A stretch of DNA of 64,000 bases from Bacillus sp. BP-3. Its GTDB lineage: Bacteria > Bacillota > Bacilli > Bacillales > Bacillaceae_G. The stretch covers positions 124,001 through 188,000 of the forward strand of contig NZ_JAQOTJ010000008.1 in the NCBI RefSeq assembly GCF_028401955.1, written 5' to 3'. Of this stretch, positions 53,204 to 61,441 are shown in pieces. The notes beneath the pieces are model-generated. The model was not told the DNA's origin. It searched no databases and was given only the letters and a program-made list of their open reading frames with translations. A program made the translations under genes and the position numbers. Position 1 is the stretch's first letter; each line of letters opens with the position of its first letter.

Positions 53204-53335
53204 ATGAAAAAGAAAAACTTTGTATACATAGTAGGGAGTGTTTTATTAATAATAGGTATATATCTATATATAGACTATTATAAAACATATGAAACAAAAG
53301 TTACAGATACGCCGCCCTGTCATACCAACAAGTAG
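53204..53335 (+). CDS. 43-residue membrane mini-protein
   Basis: A short frame with TAAGGGGAAT before the ATG encodes one transmembrane helix (FVYIVGSVLLIIGIYLYI) and a tail ending TPPCHTNK. It starts 37 bp after the PepSY gene and could be an accessory subunit. I do not recognise a family. The Cys-His in the tail might bind metal or heme, which is speculation. Confidence 0.5.
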   Translation: MKKKNFVYIVGSVLLIIGIYLYIDYYKTYETKVTDTPPCHTNK

Positions 53336-53404
53336 AGTACTGAAAATAGTGGATCATTTTAAGAGAAATAAGAAAGCACAATTGTATTCACAAAAGTTTT
53401 AATA

Positions 53405-53559
53405 TTTATCTCGCAATAATAGACAGTAAGATTCCAAACTCAAGATTCAGAGAAAAGTGAAGAAGATAGGTGGGGGATAACTGTCTGTAAAAGCCTGATT
53501 GCTTTAACCAACCAACAGTGGAGGATGAAAAACCCTCACTGTTGGAAAATTTAATTTAT
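53405..53559 (+). repeat. bcr1 element (diverged)
   Basis: A 155-bp element with TTTAT at both ends (53405-53409, 53555-53559). The internal blocks (GACAGTAAG, AGGTGGGGGATAACTGTC, AACAGTGGAGGATGAAAAACCCTCACTGTT) keep base pairing although bases have changed (for example ACGGGCAGT to ATAGACAGT with the partner also changed), suggesting selection on RNA structure. Confidence 0.85.
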
Positions 53560-53670
53560 TTTAAAACGTCATTTGATTATTATTGTTCCTGCTAGCGTAT
53601 ATTGAACAGAATGTTTTGAACGATATTTCCGTAATTTTCTGTTTTATATTTCTTACGTTTTTTCGTTTTG

Positions 53671-53825
53671 TTTATCCCGCATTAACGGGCAGTAAGACCC
53701 ACACCTCAAGATTTAGAGAGAGCAAAGAAGATAGGTGAGGGATAACTGCCCGTAAAAGCCCGATTGGTTCAACTAACCGTCAGTGGGGGGTGAAGAAAAC
53801 CCCACTGACGGAATTTTCATTTTAT
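53671..53825 (+). repeat. bcr1 element (near-consensus)
   Basis: A 155-bp element with TTTAT at 53671-53675 and 53821-53825, starting TTTATCCCGCATTAACGGGC. It contains the ACGGGCAGT / ACTGCCCGT pair and the CGTCAGTGGGG / CCCCACTGACG hairpin. Its right TTTAT overlaps the stop codon of the adjacent minus-strand aquaglyceroporin gene. Confidence 0.9.
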
Positions 53826-54541
53826 TTAAATAGATGAAAGTAGGTGTATACGGCTACAATAGAGGCGACAATTGGAGCGATAACAGGTACCCATGCATAG
53901 TGCCAGTGTGAGCTTCCTTTTCCCTTAATTGGCAAAAGTGTGTGAGCCAGACGAGGCATAATGTCACGGGCGGGATTTAGAGCAGGGCCAGTTGGACCTC
54001 CTACTGAAAGAACGAGTCCCCATACTAAAAAGCCGATAACTACATGGGCTGTTAGATGTTCCTTTCCCATAAGCGGAGAATGTACGATCCCTAATGCACA
54101 AAAAATTAAGATGAACGTACCAATGAATTCCGTTATGAATGCGTTAAAATATGTCTTTTTGTAAGACGGGACGGAACCGAAGCAACCTAGCACTTCTATA
54201 GTATCTTCTGTATCATCCATAAAAGGTTTATACATTATCCACACAATGACAGCACCAATAAATGAACCGATGAGTTGTGCTGTAATGTAGGGAACAACTT
54301 TTTCCCATGGGAATTTGCCGTTCAGCGCCAAACCAATGGTAAAGGCAGGATTAATATGATTCCCACTAATACCACCGAAGATAACAGCAGGGATTCCAAC
54401 TGCAAACCCCCAGCCAGTAGCTATTACCATCCAACCTGTTTTGTGACCTTTTGCTCCTTTTAAATGAACATTTGCAACCACGCCGTTTCCTAATATGACA
54501 AGTAAAGCGGTGGCAAATACTTCTGCGATGTATGCTGTCAT
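53822..54541 (-). CDS. MIP family aquaglyceroporin (GlpF-like)
   Basis: A 239-residue channel with six helices and two NPA boxes: NHINPAFTIGLAL near 62 and GPALNPARDIMPRL near 185. Asp after the second NPAR marks glycerol-conducting members rather than pure water channels. The last helix (VIAPIVASIVAVYTYFHL) is complete, so the protein is not truncated. Its TAA stop (53822-53824) lies within the TTTAT end of a bcr1 element. No glpK or glpD is adjacent, unlike the usual glpF operon. GAAAGGAGA precedes the ATG. Confidence 0.88.
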   Translation of the reverse strand: MTAYIAEVFATALLVILGNGVVANVHLKGAKGHKTGWMVIATGWGFAVGIPAVIFGGISGNHINPAFTIGLALNGKFPWEKVVPYITAQLIGSFIGAVIVWIMYKPFMDDTEDTIEVLGCFGSVPSYKKTYFNAFITEFIGTFILIFCALGIVHSPLMGKEHLTAHVVIGFLVWGLVLSVGGPTGPALNPARDIMPRLAHTLLPIKGKGSSHWHYAWVPVIAPIVASIVAVYTYFHLFK

Positions 54542-54655
54542 AGTATCTCCTTTCTAGATATGTAAATTAAATACTAAATATAGTTTGCTTAAAAACGCAG
54601 GAGATTATTGTAACTTTCAATAAATAGTTTAATTAAGCTAAAACATTGTTTTTTT

Positions 54656-54918
54656 TTACTTTTCATTAGTGAATAGTTCACTCGATATGCTCGTTAGAAA
54701 ATAACAAATATCAAAAATTCTTATGTTTATTCCATCAATTTCAAAGTCTAAAAATCCTGCAAATCAATTCCCAGCAAAACTAAATTAGATAGATGTGTAT
54801 CTCTATGAATAATCTGTTTTGGTAAAAATGGCAATATATTTCCTATATATGGATTTTGGTGTTTCGTGAGTTGTATAACTTTAGGATTAGCAACTTGACT
54901 TTCTTCAATTAAATGCAT
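54656..54918 (-). pseudogene. Aminoglycoside/choline-kinase-type phosphotransferase remnant
   Basis: Minus-strand translation gives QIIHRDTHLSNLVLLGIDLQ, containing the catalytic HRDxHxxN motif of the APH family. After a frameshift it reads GFLDFEIDGINIRIFDICY, the Mg-binding D-F-E region and following helix. The N-terminal nucleotide lobe is missing and the frame is broken near 54750, so the gene is dead. Confidence 0.7.
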
Positions 54919-55055
54919 TTTTTTCTCAAGGTTTATTTTTCTTTCCGCTCAATTAGAATATTAAAAAATATTCTAACAATGGATTGGCATCTTTTTGTTT
55001 GTTGTTATAATTCATTTCAATCGATGTTAGAAAACCTCGTATAGGAGGGTGCTGG

Positions 55056-55348
55056 ATGAAGCAGATTGAAGCTATTACTATTATAAGACCTGAAAGGTTA
55101 ACGGATACGGTTAAGGGGTTGGGAAACATTGGATCACAGGATTTACTGTATCTCAGGTGGTAAGAAGAGGAAAGCAAAGGGATGCGCAAGTGGTGTATCG
55201 TGGGAGGAATTATAAAGTTACTCTTCATCCGAAAATAAAACTTAAAATCGTTCTCTCAGACTATATGGTGGAAAGGACGATAAAGGCTATTATTGCTTTT
55301 GTCCAAACAGGTGAAGATGGTGGCGATTCCAGAGCCATGAGCTTATGA
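55056..55348 (+). pseudogene. Broken P-II (GlnB/GlnK-type) nitrogen regulatory gene
   Basis: After an AGGAGGGT site the frame reads MKQIEAITIIRPERLTDTVKGLGNIG and then stops. A one-base shift near 55130 restores TGFTVSQVVRRGKQRDAQVV, YRGRNYKVTLHPKIKLKIVL and IAFVQTGEDG, the T-loop and core of a P-II protein. A second shift truncates the C-terminus, where the normal GDGKIFV-x-P-x(n)-IRTGE end is lost. P-II proteins sense 2-oxoglutarate and ATP/ADP; amtB, its usual partner, is not next to it. Confidence 0.75.
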
Positions 55349-55438
55349 GGATGAGATGGATCAAGAAAAAAGAGCTTTTTATGAATAACATAGCAGCGAC
55401 TTATATGTCGAAAAATTAAAATGGAGTTATATAAATTC

Positions 55439-55470
55439 AAACAGCATCCTGTATGTGGATGCTGTTTTAT
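55439..55470. terminator. Terminator between two gene remnants
   Basis: AAACAGCATCC and GGATGCTGTTT pair around a 7-base loop, followed by TATT. Confidence 0.7.
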
Positions 55471-55473
55471 TAG

Positions 55474-55590
55474 TTAGACAAAAGGAATTTCTACTTCGCA
55501 AACAATCATATTCTCTACTTTCGCAACCGCTTTAGCTTTTCCTATAAAACTTCGAAAACTAATGATTCCTATTTTTGGATGGAATTGGTC
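55474..55590 (-). pseudogene. C-terminal fragment of a FabZ-type dehydratase
   Basis: The minus strand encodes DQFHPKIGIISFRSFIGKAK followed by AVAKVENMIVCEVEIPFV and a stop. This matches the FabZ end pattern (GDQ...IGKGKAVAKVDG..VCEAE..F). The active-site His and Glu region upstream is absent. Confidence 0.5.
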
Positions 55591-55800
55591 TCAAGGATGA
55601 AATTGTTTTCTAAAAAAACTTTTTTGACCCCCTTAAAAATAAGGTTTCCTGCGAAATAAATATAGATAGAAGCCATATAGGAGTGAGAACAATTAGAATT
55701 CCTGCGAATGGTTCATATTATCTTTTTAGGTCTTATTTTTACTATGTATAAACATATATAGAGAACATAGATGGGTATGTAATACTATCCTTAATTTTGT

Positions 55801-55891
55801 TCTGCTATTTTGGTGCAGTAAGGTCTCCTCCTCAAGATTTAGAGAGAAGCGAGAAAGATAGGTGAAATCACTGATAGAAGTTTCACTTTAT
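55801..55891 (+). repeat. Truncated bcr1 element
   Basis: GCAGTAAGGTCTCCTCCTCAAGATTTAGAGAGAAGCGAGAAAGATAGGTG is shared with the copy at 53671. It jumps directly to the 3' end (ATCACTGATAGAAGTTTCACTTTAT), losing the middle and the left TTTAT. Confidence 0.7.
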
Positions 55892-56048
55892 CGATATGGA
55901 CGTTTATTTCGCGTATGAAATCTATGAAAGACAAAACTGAGTGATACCTACGTGCGTATGTAGTATATAAATTCTACACCTATACTGTCTGAATAAATAG
56001 AAATTCAATTTAAAACACTGGAAAACGTACTAGAAAGGGAGATTCAAT

Positions 56049-56273
56049 TTGAAGGAATTTACTGTTTGCTATACTTTGGATAATGATATTAAAAAAGAAA
56101 AAATAATTAAAGGATTAGGTGTTAAAAAGGAAGAGGTTATACAAGAAGTCTTAGAAAAGGTGAAACATGACAAGTTTTTTGTTGCGAAAAGTGATGAAGG
56201 AGATTATATCATAAATTCTTATTTAGTACGTTATGTACGTGTTATAGATGAGAAAGTACTAGGTCAAATATAG
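56049..56273 (+). CDS. Hypothetical protein (74 residues)
   Basis: A short charged protein with alternating beta strands and a helix (KKEEVIQEVLEKVKHD), then SDEGDYIINSYLVRYVRVI. The TTG start follows AAAGGGAG at good spacing. I do not recognise a family. Codon use looks genuine. It precedes the penicillin-binding protein gene by about 90 bp in the same direction. Confidence 0.6.
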   Translation: MKEFTVCYTLDNDIKKEKIIKGLGVKKEEVIQEVLEKVKHDKFFVAKSDEGDYIINSYLVRYVRVIDEKVLGQI

Positions 56274-56361
56274 TATTCATAATTTAGTAGGTAGTAAGCT
56301 AACAATTAACATGGTCTTCAACTTTCATAAGTAAACTAAACAAACGTAGGTGAGAAGAATA

Positions 56362-58539
56362 ATGTCAGAAATGTATCGTTCTCGTGAAGAACGAAAACAG
56401 ATAAAGAAAAAACAAAAAGGGAGTGGAAAGTCCTCCGGAAAAGGATCATTTTTGAAAAAAGTCTTACTTGTCTGTTTACTGATTGGCATCAGTTTAGTAG
56501 GGACAGGAGTCATTATTTTCTATTATATGATTAAGGACGCTCCCAAAATAGAGGCCTCAAAATTGGAGGACCCGCTATCCACGAAGTTTTATGATAAAGA
56601 TGGAAATTTTATCTATGAATATGGAAAGGAAAAACGAACAAAAATCACGTATGATCAAGTTCCAGAAGTGTTGGAACAAGCATTTATTGCTACTGAAGAT
56701 GCTCATTTCTATGAACACCATGGTATAGATGTAAAACGAACGGGTAAAGCAATTTTCGAAAACTTGACTGGGGACTTCGGATCTCAGGGCGGAAGTACCA
56801 TTACACAGCAAGTTATTAAAAACTCATTTTTGTCTCCTCAAAAAACGTTAAAACGAAAAATACAGGAATGGTACTTGGCGTATAAGTTGGAGAAAAAATA
56901 TTCCAAATATGATATTTTGACAATATACTTGAACAAAATTAATTTTGGAAACCGCTCTTACGGCGTTGCTACTGCAGCCAAAAATTACTACGGTATTGAA
57001 GCGAATGATTTGAAAAAATTGACCCTTCCGCAGGCTGCTATGTTGGCAGGACTACCGCAAAGTCCAAATAACTACGATCCGTCCAAACCGGAAAACGAAG
57101 AAGCAGCGACAAAGCGCCGTAACCTGGTCTTAATTTCTATGCATAAACAAGGATATATCACGAAGCAACAAATGCAGGATGCGATGAAAGCTCCAGTAGC
57201 GAATGGGATTGTTTCAAAAATTAATCAAGAAGCTATGCCTTACGAAGCGTTTTTAGATGCTGCAACAAAAGAAGTTGAAGACAAGTTGAAAGATATCAAT
57301 ATCGGTACGGATGGTCTTCAAATTTATATGACACTCGATCCGAAGGCACAGCAGTATGCCGATAAAATCATGAATACGCAAGACATTGTGAGTTATCCGA
57401 ATGACCGTTTCCAGGCAGCTTTCACGTTTATGGATTCGAAAACGGGTGAAGTACGTGCGATTGGAAGTGGCCGCAATGAATACAAAGCAACATTCCGAGG
57501 AAATAATTTCGCTATTGATATAAACCGTCAACCAGGTTCGACGTTTAAACCAATCTTTGATTATGGTCCGGCGATTGAAAATTTAAAATGGTCAACGTAC
57601 CACCAACTTGTAGACGAACCGTATCATTACTCAAATGGAAAACCTATACGAAACGCGTATACAGATTATAAAGGTTCTATGTCTATGCGAAATGCTTTAG
57701 TAGAGTCGCGTAATATTCCAGCCTTGAAAACATTACAGGAAGTTGGTTTGAATAAAGCAAGAGAGTTTGCGCAATCACTTGGGATTGCGTTTCCAGATAA
57801 TCAGGTTTATGAGTCTTACGCAATTGGAAGTAATCTTGTATCTCCTCTTGAGATGGCAGGAGCATATGGTGCATTTGCAAACGATGGTGTGTATACAAAA
57901 CCGCATTTTGTTACAAAAGTTGTTTTCTCAGGTGGCAAAGAAATAAGCTTTAAGTCGAAAGGTAAACGTGTTATGCATGACTATACGGCTTATATGATTA
58001 CCGATATGCTTCGTGGTGTAGTGAATGCCTCTAACGGAACAGGTACAGCGGCTAATGTAGCGGGTCTTGATATTGCAGGGAAAACGGGAACAACAAACTT
58101 TGACGAAAAGACACTCAGTCAGTTCGACTATCCATCTAAAGCGACAAATGATAGTTGGTTTGCCGGTTATACATCACAATACACAATGGTTGTTTGGACT
58201 GGGTATGCGAAGAATGGCCCAGACAATTATATACTTGGAGATACAACAAAAATTTCACACCTTATTTTTAAAGCAATGATTCAAGCGTTTGGAACAGACA
58301 CATCCAGATTCCAACAGCCGAGCAGCGTATATCCAATGAATAATGAGTTATACATTAAGGGGGTTAGTCCGGACGCTGTTCCACCAGCAGCAGTCCCATC
58401 CACAGTTGTTTTACCAGAAACTCAAAAAACGGAACAGGATGATAGTAAAGGGAATGATAATGAAGAATCACATCATGGTGGAGATAAAGATAAAAAAGAC
58501 AAAGATAAAAAAGATAAACATAAACATAAGCATGACTAA
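56362..58539 (+). CDS. Class A penicillin-binding protein (PBP1A family)
   Basis: A 725-residue bifunctional peptidoglycan synthase. It has a basic cytosolic N-terminus, a membrane helix (33-56), and a GT51 glycosyltransferase with ATEDAHFYEHHGID (catalytic Glu112) and GGSTITQQVIKN (143-154). The transpeptidase has S393TFK, S449RN and K574TGTT. A Lys/Asp/His-rich low-complexity tail (HGGDKDKKDKDKKDK...) follows from about 700, as in several Bacillus PBP1 proteins. All catalytic motifs are intact. The ATG at 56362 follows AGGTGAGAAG. It polymerises and cross-links wall outside the membrane. Confidence 0.95.
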   Translation: MSEMYRSREERKQIKKKQKGSGKSSGKGSFLKKVLLVCLLIGISLVGTGVIIFYYMIKDAPKIEASKLEDPLSTKFYDKDGNFIYEYGKEKRTKITYDQVPEVLEQAFIATEDAHFYEHHGIDVKRTGKAIFENLTGDFGSQGGSTITQQVIKNSFLSPQKTLKRKIQEWYLAYKLEKKYSKYDILTIYLNKINFGNRSYGVATAAKNYYGIEANDLKKLTLPQAAMLAGLPQSPNNYDPSKPENEEAATKRRNLVLISMHKQGYITKQQMQDAMKAPVANGIVSKINQEAMPYEAFLDAATKEVEDKLKDINIGTDGLQIYMTLDPKAQQYADKIMNTQDIVSYPNDRFQAAFTFMDSKTGEVRAIGSGRNEYKATFRGNNFAIDINRQPGSTFKPIFDYGPAIENLKWSTYHQLVDEPYHYSNGKPIRNAYTDYKGSMSMRNALVESRNIPALKTLQEVGLNKAREFAQSLGIAFPDNQVYESYAIGSNLVSPLEMAGAYGAFANDGVYTKPHFVTKVVFSGGKEISFKSKGKRVMHDYTAYMITDMLRGVVNASNGTGTAANVAGLDIAGKTGTTNFDEKTLSQFDYPSKATNDSWFAGYTSQYTMVVWTGYAKNGPDNYILGDTTKISHLIFKAMIQAFGTDTSRFQQPSSVYPMNNELYIKGVSPDAVPPAAVPSTVVLPETQKTEQDDSKGNDNEESHHGGDKDKKDKDKKDKHKHKHD

Positions 58540-58621
58540 GATGTGCACAAACAAGGTGTAACTTAGTTATAACTTGTAATAGTTTTAGTTAATTGAAGAT
58601 GTAGGAAAAAGTCTTCATAAG

Positions 58622-58656
58622 AAAAGAGGTACCTCTCAAATGGTACCTCTTTTTCG
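58622..58656. terminator. Bidirectional terminator overlapping the MFS gene end
   Basis: AAAAGAGGTACC and GGTACCTCTTTTT pair around an 8-base loop. It serves the penicillin-binding protein gene on the plus strand and overlaps the last codons of the convergent MFS gene. Confidence 0.85.
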
Positions 58657-59841
58657 ATATGCTTTCGTTGAAATAGTTACAATTAGGGAAATGGCAATAA
58701 GGATATAGGCGATACCTCCAGTCAAACCTAAGGCACGTGGCGTAAGGTATTGGAGCGCCAATCCAGAAATAAACATAGATATTCCCAATACGGTATTTAT
58801 GATTGTTGCTAATAGTCCAAACATGGTTCCTTGGTGTTGTTCAGGAATTTTCTTCATAAGAATGGTATCAAAACATGCATTACCAATCCCGGACATAAAT
58901 GCGATCCCGCAAAACATAAGAAATGCAAAAACTATTAAATGTGTTTGACTTAATAACAGTTGAAATATTCCCTCAAGCAATAAACATACTAAACCTGTAA
59001 CAAGGAAATTTTTTCGTAGTTGATTTGCAACAGAAAAGCTTAATATTAAGCCAATACCTAATGCGGCATAAAAAAGACCTACACCAACATCCCCAAGATG
59101 GAACTCGTTAATCGCATAGACACTAATTAAAACATTATCAATTCCATTTATTGAAGCTATTAATATTTCACAGAAAAAAAGAATTTGCACCGTAATAGAA
59201 ATCAAGATTACCTTTTTAAAGGTAAAGAGTAAATTTTCGGACTTCCCTACTTTTTTTACATCTTCATTTCCTGGAAACCTAATCGTATAGTTGATAGCAG
59301 CAGCCCCTAAAAATGATCCTGCATTTAACCAATAAGTCACATTAGGTCCGAAAATAGACGAAACTATTCCGCCTGAAAGTGCTCCAATGGTTAAAACAAT
59401 CCCTATCATTACTTGTTCCAAACTATTTACTTTTATAAGATGTTTTTTATTAACAAGTTGCGGTATTGTTGATTTTCTTGCAGGTCCATATATAGCTTCT
59501 CCTGCTGCCAAAATAAATGAACTAAAATAAACGATCCAAATATCTTCTTTACTTTGAATAAATAGAAAGGATAAGGCAAATGGAATTCTTATAAGGTCTG
59601 TTATAACTAATATTGTTTTTCTTGAAAATTGATCAGCTAACATTCCGCCAATTGGTCCAAAAATTAAAGAGGGTATGAGACGGATTGCTAAAGTCATTCC
59701 TACAGCGAATCCTGAACCGGTTACATGTAGTAGCATCGCTAGCACAGCTACGGAACTAAAACGATCCCCAATACCATTCACAATACCAGCTAAAAATAAC
59801 TTCTGATATTGTTTTTCTTCATTTACAAAAGAAATATTCAT
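58636..59841 (-). CDS. MFS exporter under ArsR-type control
   Basis: A 401-residue exporter with 12 helices, loop motif GMLADQFSRKTILV near 70 and PEQHQGTMFGLLATIINTVLG in the second half, as in the MefA/EntS-like MFS_3 group. I start at ATG 59841: AAGGAGG is six bases upstream, whereas an ATG two codons earlier abuts the site. It follows the ArsR-DUF2087 gene on the same strand, after a terminator, and has a CTAATTAG half-site upstream matching the regulator operator, so it is the likely regulated target. Confidence 0.85.
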   Translation of the reverse strand: MNISFVNEEKQYQKLFLAGIVNGIGDRFSSVAVLAMLLHVTGSGFAVGMTLAIRLIPSLIFGPIGGMLADQFSRKTILVITDLIRIPFALSFLFIQSKEDIWIVYFSSFILAAGEAIYGPARKSTIPQLVNKKHLIKVNSLEQVMIGIVLTIGALSGGIVSSIFGPNVTYWLNAGSFLGAAAINYTIRFPGNEDVKKVGKSENLLFTFKKVILISITVQILFFCEILIASINGIDNVLISVYAINEFHLGDVGVGLFYAALGIGLILSFSVANQLRKNFLVTGLVCLLLEGIFQLLLSQTHLIVFAFLMFCGIAFMSGIGNACFDTILMKKIPEQHQGTMFGLLATIINTVLGISMFISGLALQYLTPRALGLTGGIAYILIAISLIVTISTKAYRKRGTI

Positions 59842-59883
59842 AGCCATCCTCCTTGTTTTATAAATACTTAATTTGATGATTGT

Positions 59884-59891
59884 CTAATTAG
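59884..59891. promoter_or_regulatory. Operator half-site before the MFS gene
   Basis: CTAATTAG repeats the core of the palindrome at 60583-60602 in front of the regulator gene. A shared binding site for the ArsR-type repressor is inferred. Confidence 0.4.
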
Positions 59892-59898
59892 GTAGTTA

Positions 59899-59927
59899 AA
59901 AAAATAAGGGCGTGAAGTAACGCCCTT
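59899..59927 (-). terminator. Terminator after the ArsR-DUF2087 gene
   Basis: On the minus strand AAGGGCG and CGCCCTT pair around TTACTTCA, followed by ATTTTTTTAA. It overlaps the remnant bcr1 end. Confidence 0.8.
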
Positions 59928-59978
59928 TATCCCGTATTAACAGGAAGTAAGCTTCCGCTGAGGGAAGTTTTGTTTTAT
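59926..59978 (+). repeat. Internally deleted bcr1 element
   Basis: TTTATCCCGTATTAACAGGAAGTAAG is joined to a GAGGGAAGTTTTGTTTTAT 3' end. Only 53 bp remain between two TTTAT termini. The right TTTAT (59974-59978) contains the stop codon of the ArsR-DUF2087 gene. Confidence 0.75.
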
Positions 59979-60553
59979 TTTAACCACCATAACTCAACGG
60001 GGTTTAACTCATATTGATTATTTTCTCGGTACATATATTGGCACATAATGAGTTCGCGTCTTAATGTTGCGTAATCTTCATGAAATTGCTTTAAATATTC
60101 ATTGATTTCCTTTTCTGGGTAAACTTTTCCGAATTCTAATCCTTTAACCATATGTGCAAGTACCACAAGTTTTTTCTTTCGCTGTGCAGGATAGGTTTTT
60201 AGTTTTCCATCTTTTGTGAAGAAATTATTGATAATAGCTGACCGCTCTTTTTCAGTAACCGACATTTCCATATTTGAATCGCCTCCTGTTCCTACAGTAA
60301 AAATAGCCTTAGCATTCATCTCCAATATTTTTGTATTAAGAGAAAAATAAATCGTATTTTTATCACGACGTTCTTTTATCAGTCCAACTTCTCGGAGTTT
60401 TGTCATATGGTGGGTAATTGTTGGGGGTTTAAGTCCTAACTTTCCGGCAATCTCTTGTCCGCTCAAATGACCTTGCTGGAGCAAGGCAATAATGCGAACA
60501 CGTGTAAGATCACCTAACGCTTTATGAAACGCAACAATTTTGTTTAATTGCAT
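59975..60553 (-). CDS. ArsR-type repressor fused to DUF2087
   Basis: A 192-residue regulator. Residues 1-85 form an ArsR winged helix (FHKALGDLTRVRIIALLQQGHLSGQEIAGKLGLKPPTITHHMTKLREVGL). Residues 115-192 form a DUF2087 domain (FTKDGKLKTYPAQRKKKLVVL...Y-x-TLRRELI). No Cys-rich metal site is visible in the winged helix, so the ligand is probably organic. Its palindromic operator lies at 60583-60602. The TAA stop falls within the end of a bcr1 remnant. The MFS exporter downstream is the probable target. Confidence 0.88.
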   Translation of the reverse strand: MQLNKIVAFHKALGDLTRVRIIALLQQGHLSGQEIAGKLGLKPPTITHHMTKLREVGLIKERRDKNTIYFSLNTKILEMNAKAIFTVGTGGDSNMEMSVTEKERSAIINNFFTKDGKLKTYPAQRKKKLVVLAHMVKGLEFGKVYPEKEINEYLKQFHEDYATLRRELIMCQYMYRENNQYELNPVELWWLK

Positions 60554-60582
60554 TTAGAAATCACCTGCTTTAATTTTTATCT

Positions 60583-60602
60583 AATTAGATTATAATCTAA
60601 TT
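60583..60602. promoter_or_regulatory. 20-bp palindromic operator of the ArsR-DUF2087 gene
   Basis: AATTAGATTA is followed directly by its inverse TAATCTAATT, 30 bp upstream of the start codon. The perfect symmetry and position fit autorepression by an ArsR dimer. Confidence 0.65.
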
Positions 60603-60603
60603 G

Positions 60604-61441
60604 GGTTTGTTATTCAAGTAATAAAATGATGAAAATGTGTATAGAGGTAGTCAAACTTATTTTTCTACTCTGTTTTACGTGAGGACAACTGGATAGTAAG
60701 AAGCGAAGAGGTACAAAAGGAGTGTATTATATAGATGTTTTTGCAATATATTTCGAAGTTTTTCCGAATTTATTGAATGGATTTTAAAAAACTACCCCCA
60801 CAAAGTGATGAATAGATTCGAATGTTATATAAGGGGAGGAGAGAATAATTGTAATACTTGGTTTCATGTACTCATGTTGAATCTATTTCAGTTTCAATAA
60901 AAAACACATTACTTTGTATTGAAATTGAATATAAAGATGTTAAAATATAAATATGTGGTAGATTTTCTTATTAGCAAATTTATTAGTGATTTTAGAGATT
61001 TTTAGTAGTTGTCTTCTAAAAGTCTTGAGGGCTACAATCTATAAATAGCAGGATAAAATCCATTAATATTCTCTAAAGGAAGTGTAAGTAAATAATATAT
61101 GGAAATGGAAAAATAATACTATTTTAAAAATATAAACGAAAACAATCAAAAAATTATATTAAAATAGTAAATTGCTATGTAATAGAAGGCGTCGTTTATT
61201 TTTGTTAAATAGGAATAAACAAAAATAAAAAGGTTATTTAAGGGTATGTATGTTAAAAAACAGGGGAATTTGTCGAAAAAACTATATGAAAAATTCTATA
61301 AAAATAGTAATATGTAAGGGTAGTAGAGAGGGACAAAAATGTTAGGGATCTTATTTATTAAAATATATATTAAAAGATTACATGAAAATAGACCTCTTCC
61401 AGCTACAAGATTATTACAATTTAAGGAGAGGGTGTCTAGAA
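60604..61441. other. Long non-coding leader region of the GH25 gene
   Basis: About 840 bp, strongly AT-rich. It holds a possible sigma-A promoter (60919-60946) and, near 61339, a short ATG-initiated frame with a GAGAGGG site that overlaps the start of the muramidase gene and could be a leader peptide. No other gene or repeat is recognised. Confidence 0.4.
60919..60946 (+). promoter_or_regulatory. Possible sigma-A promoter
   Basis: TTGAAA and TAAAAT are separated by 16 bases, with AT-rich surroundings. If used, the muramidase transcript would have a leader of nearly 490 bases. Confidence 0.3.
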
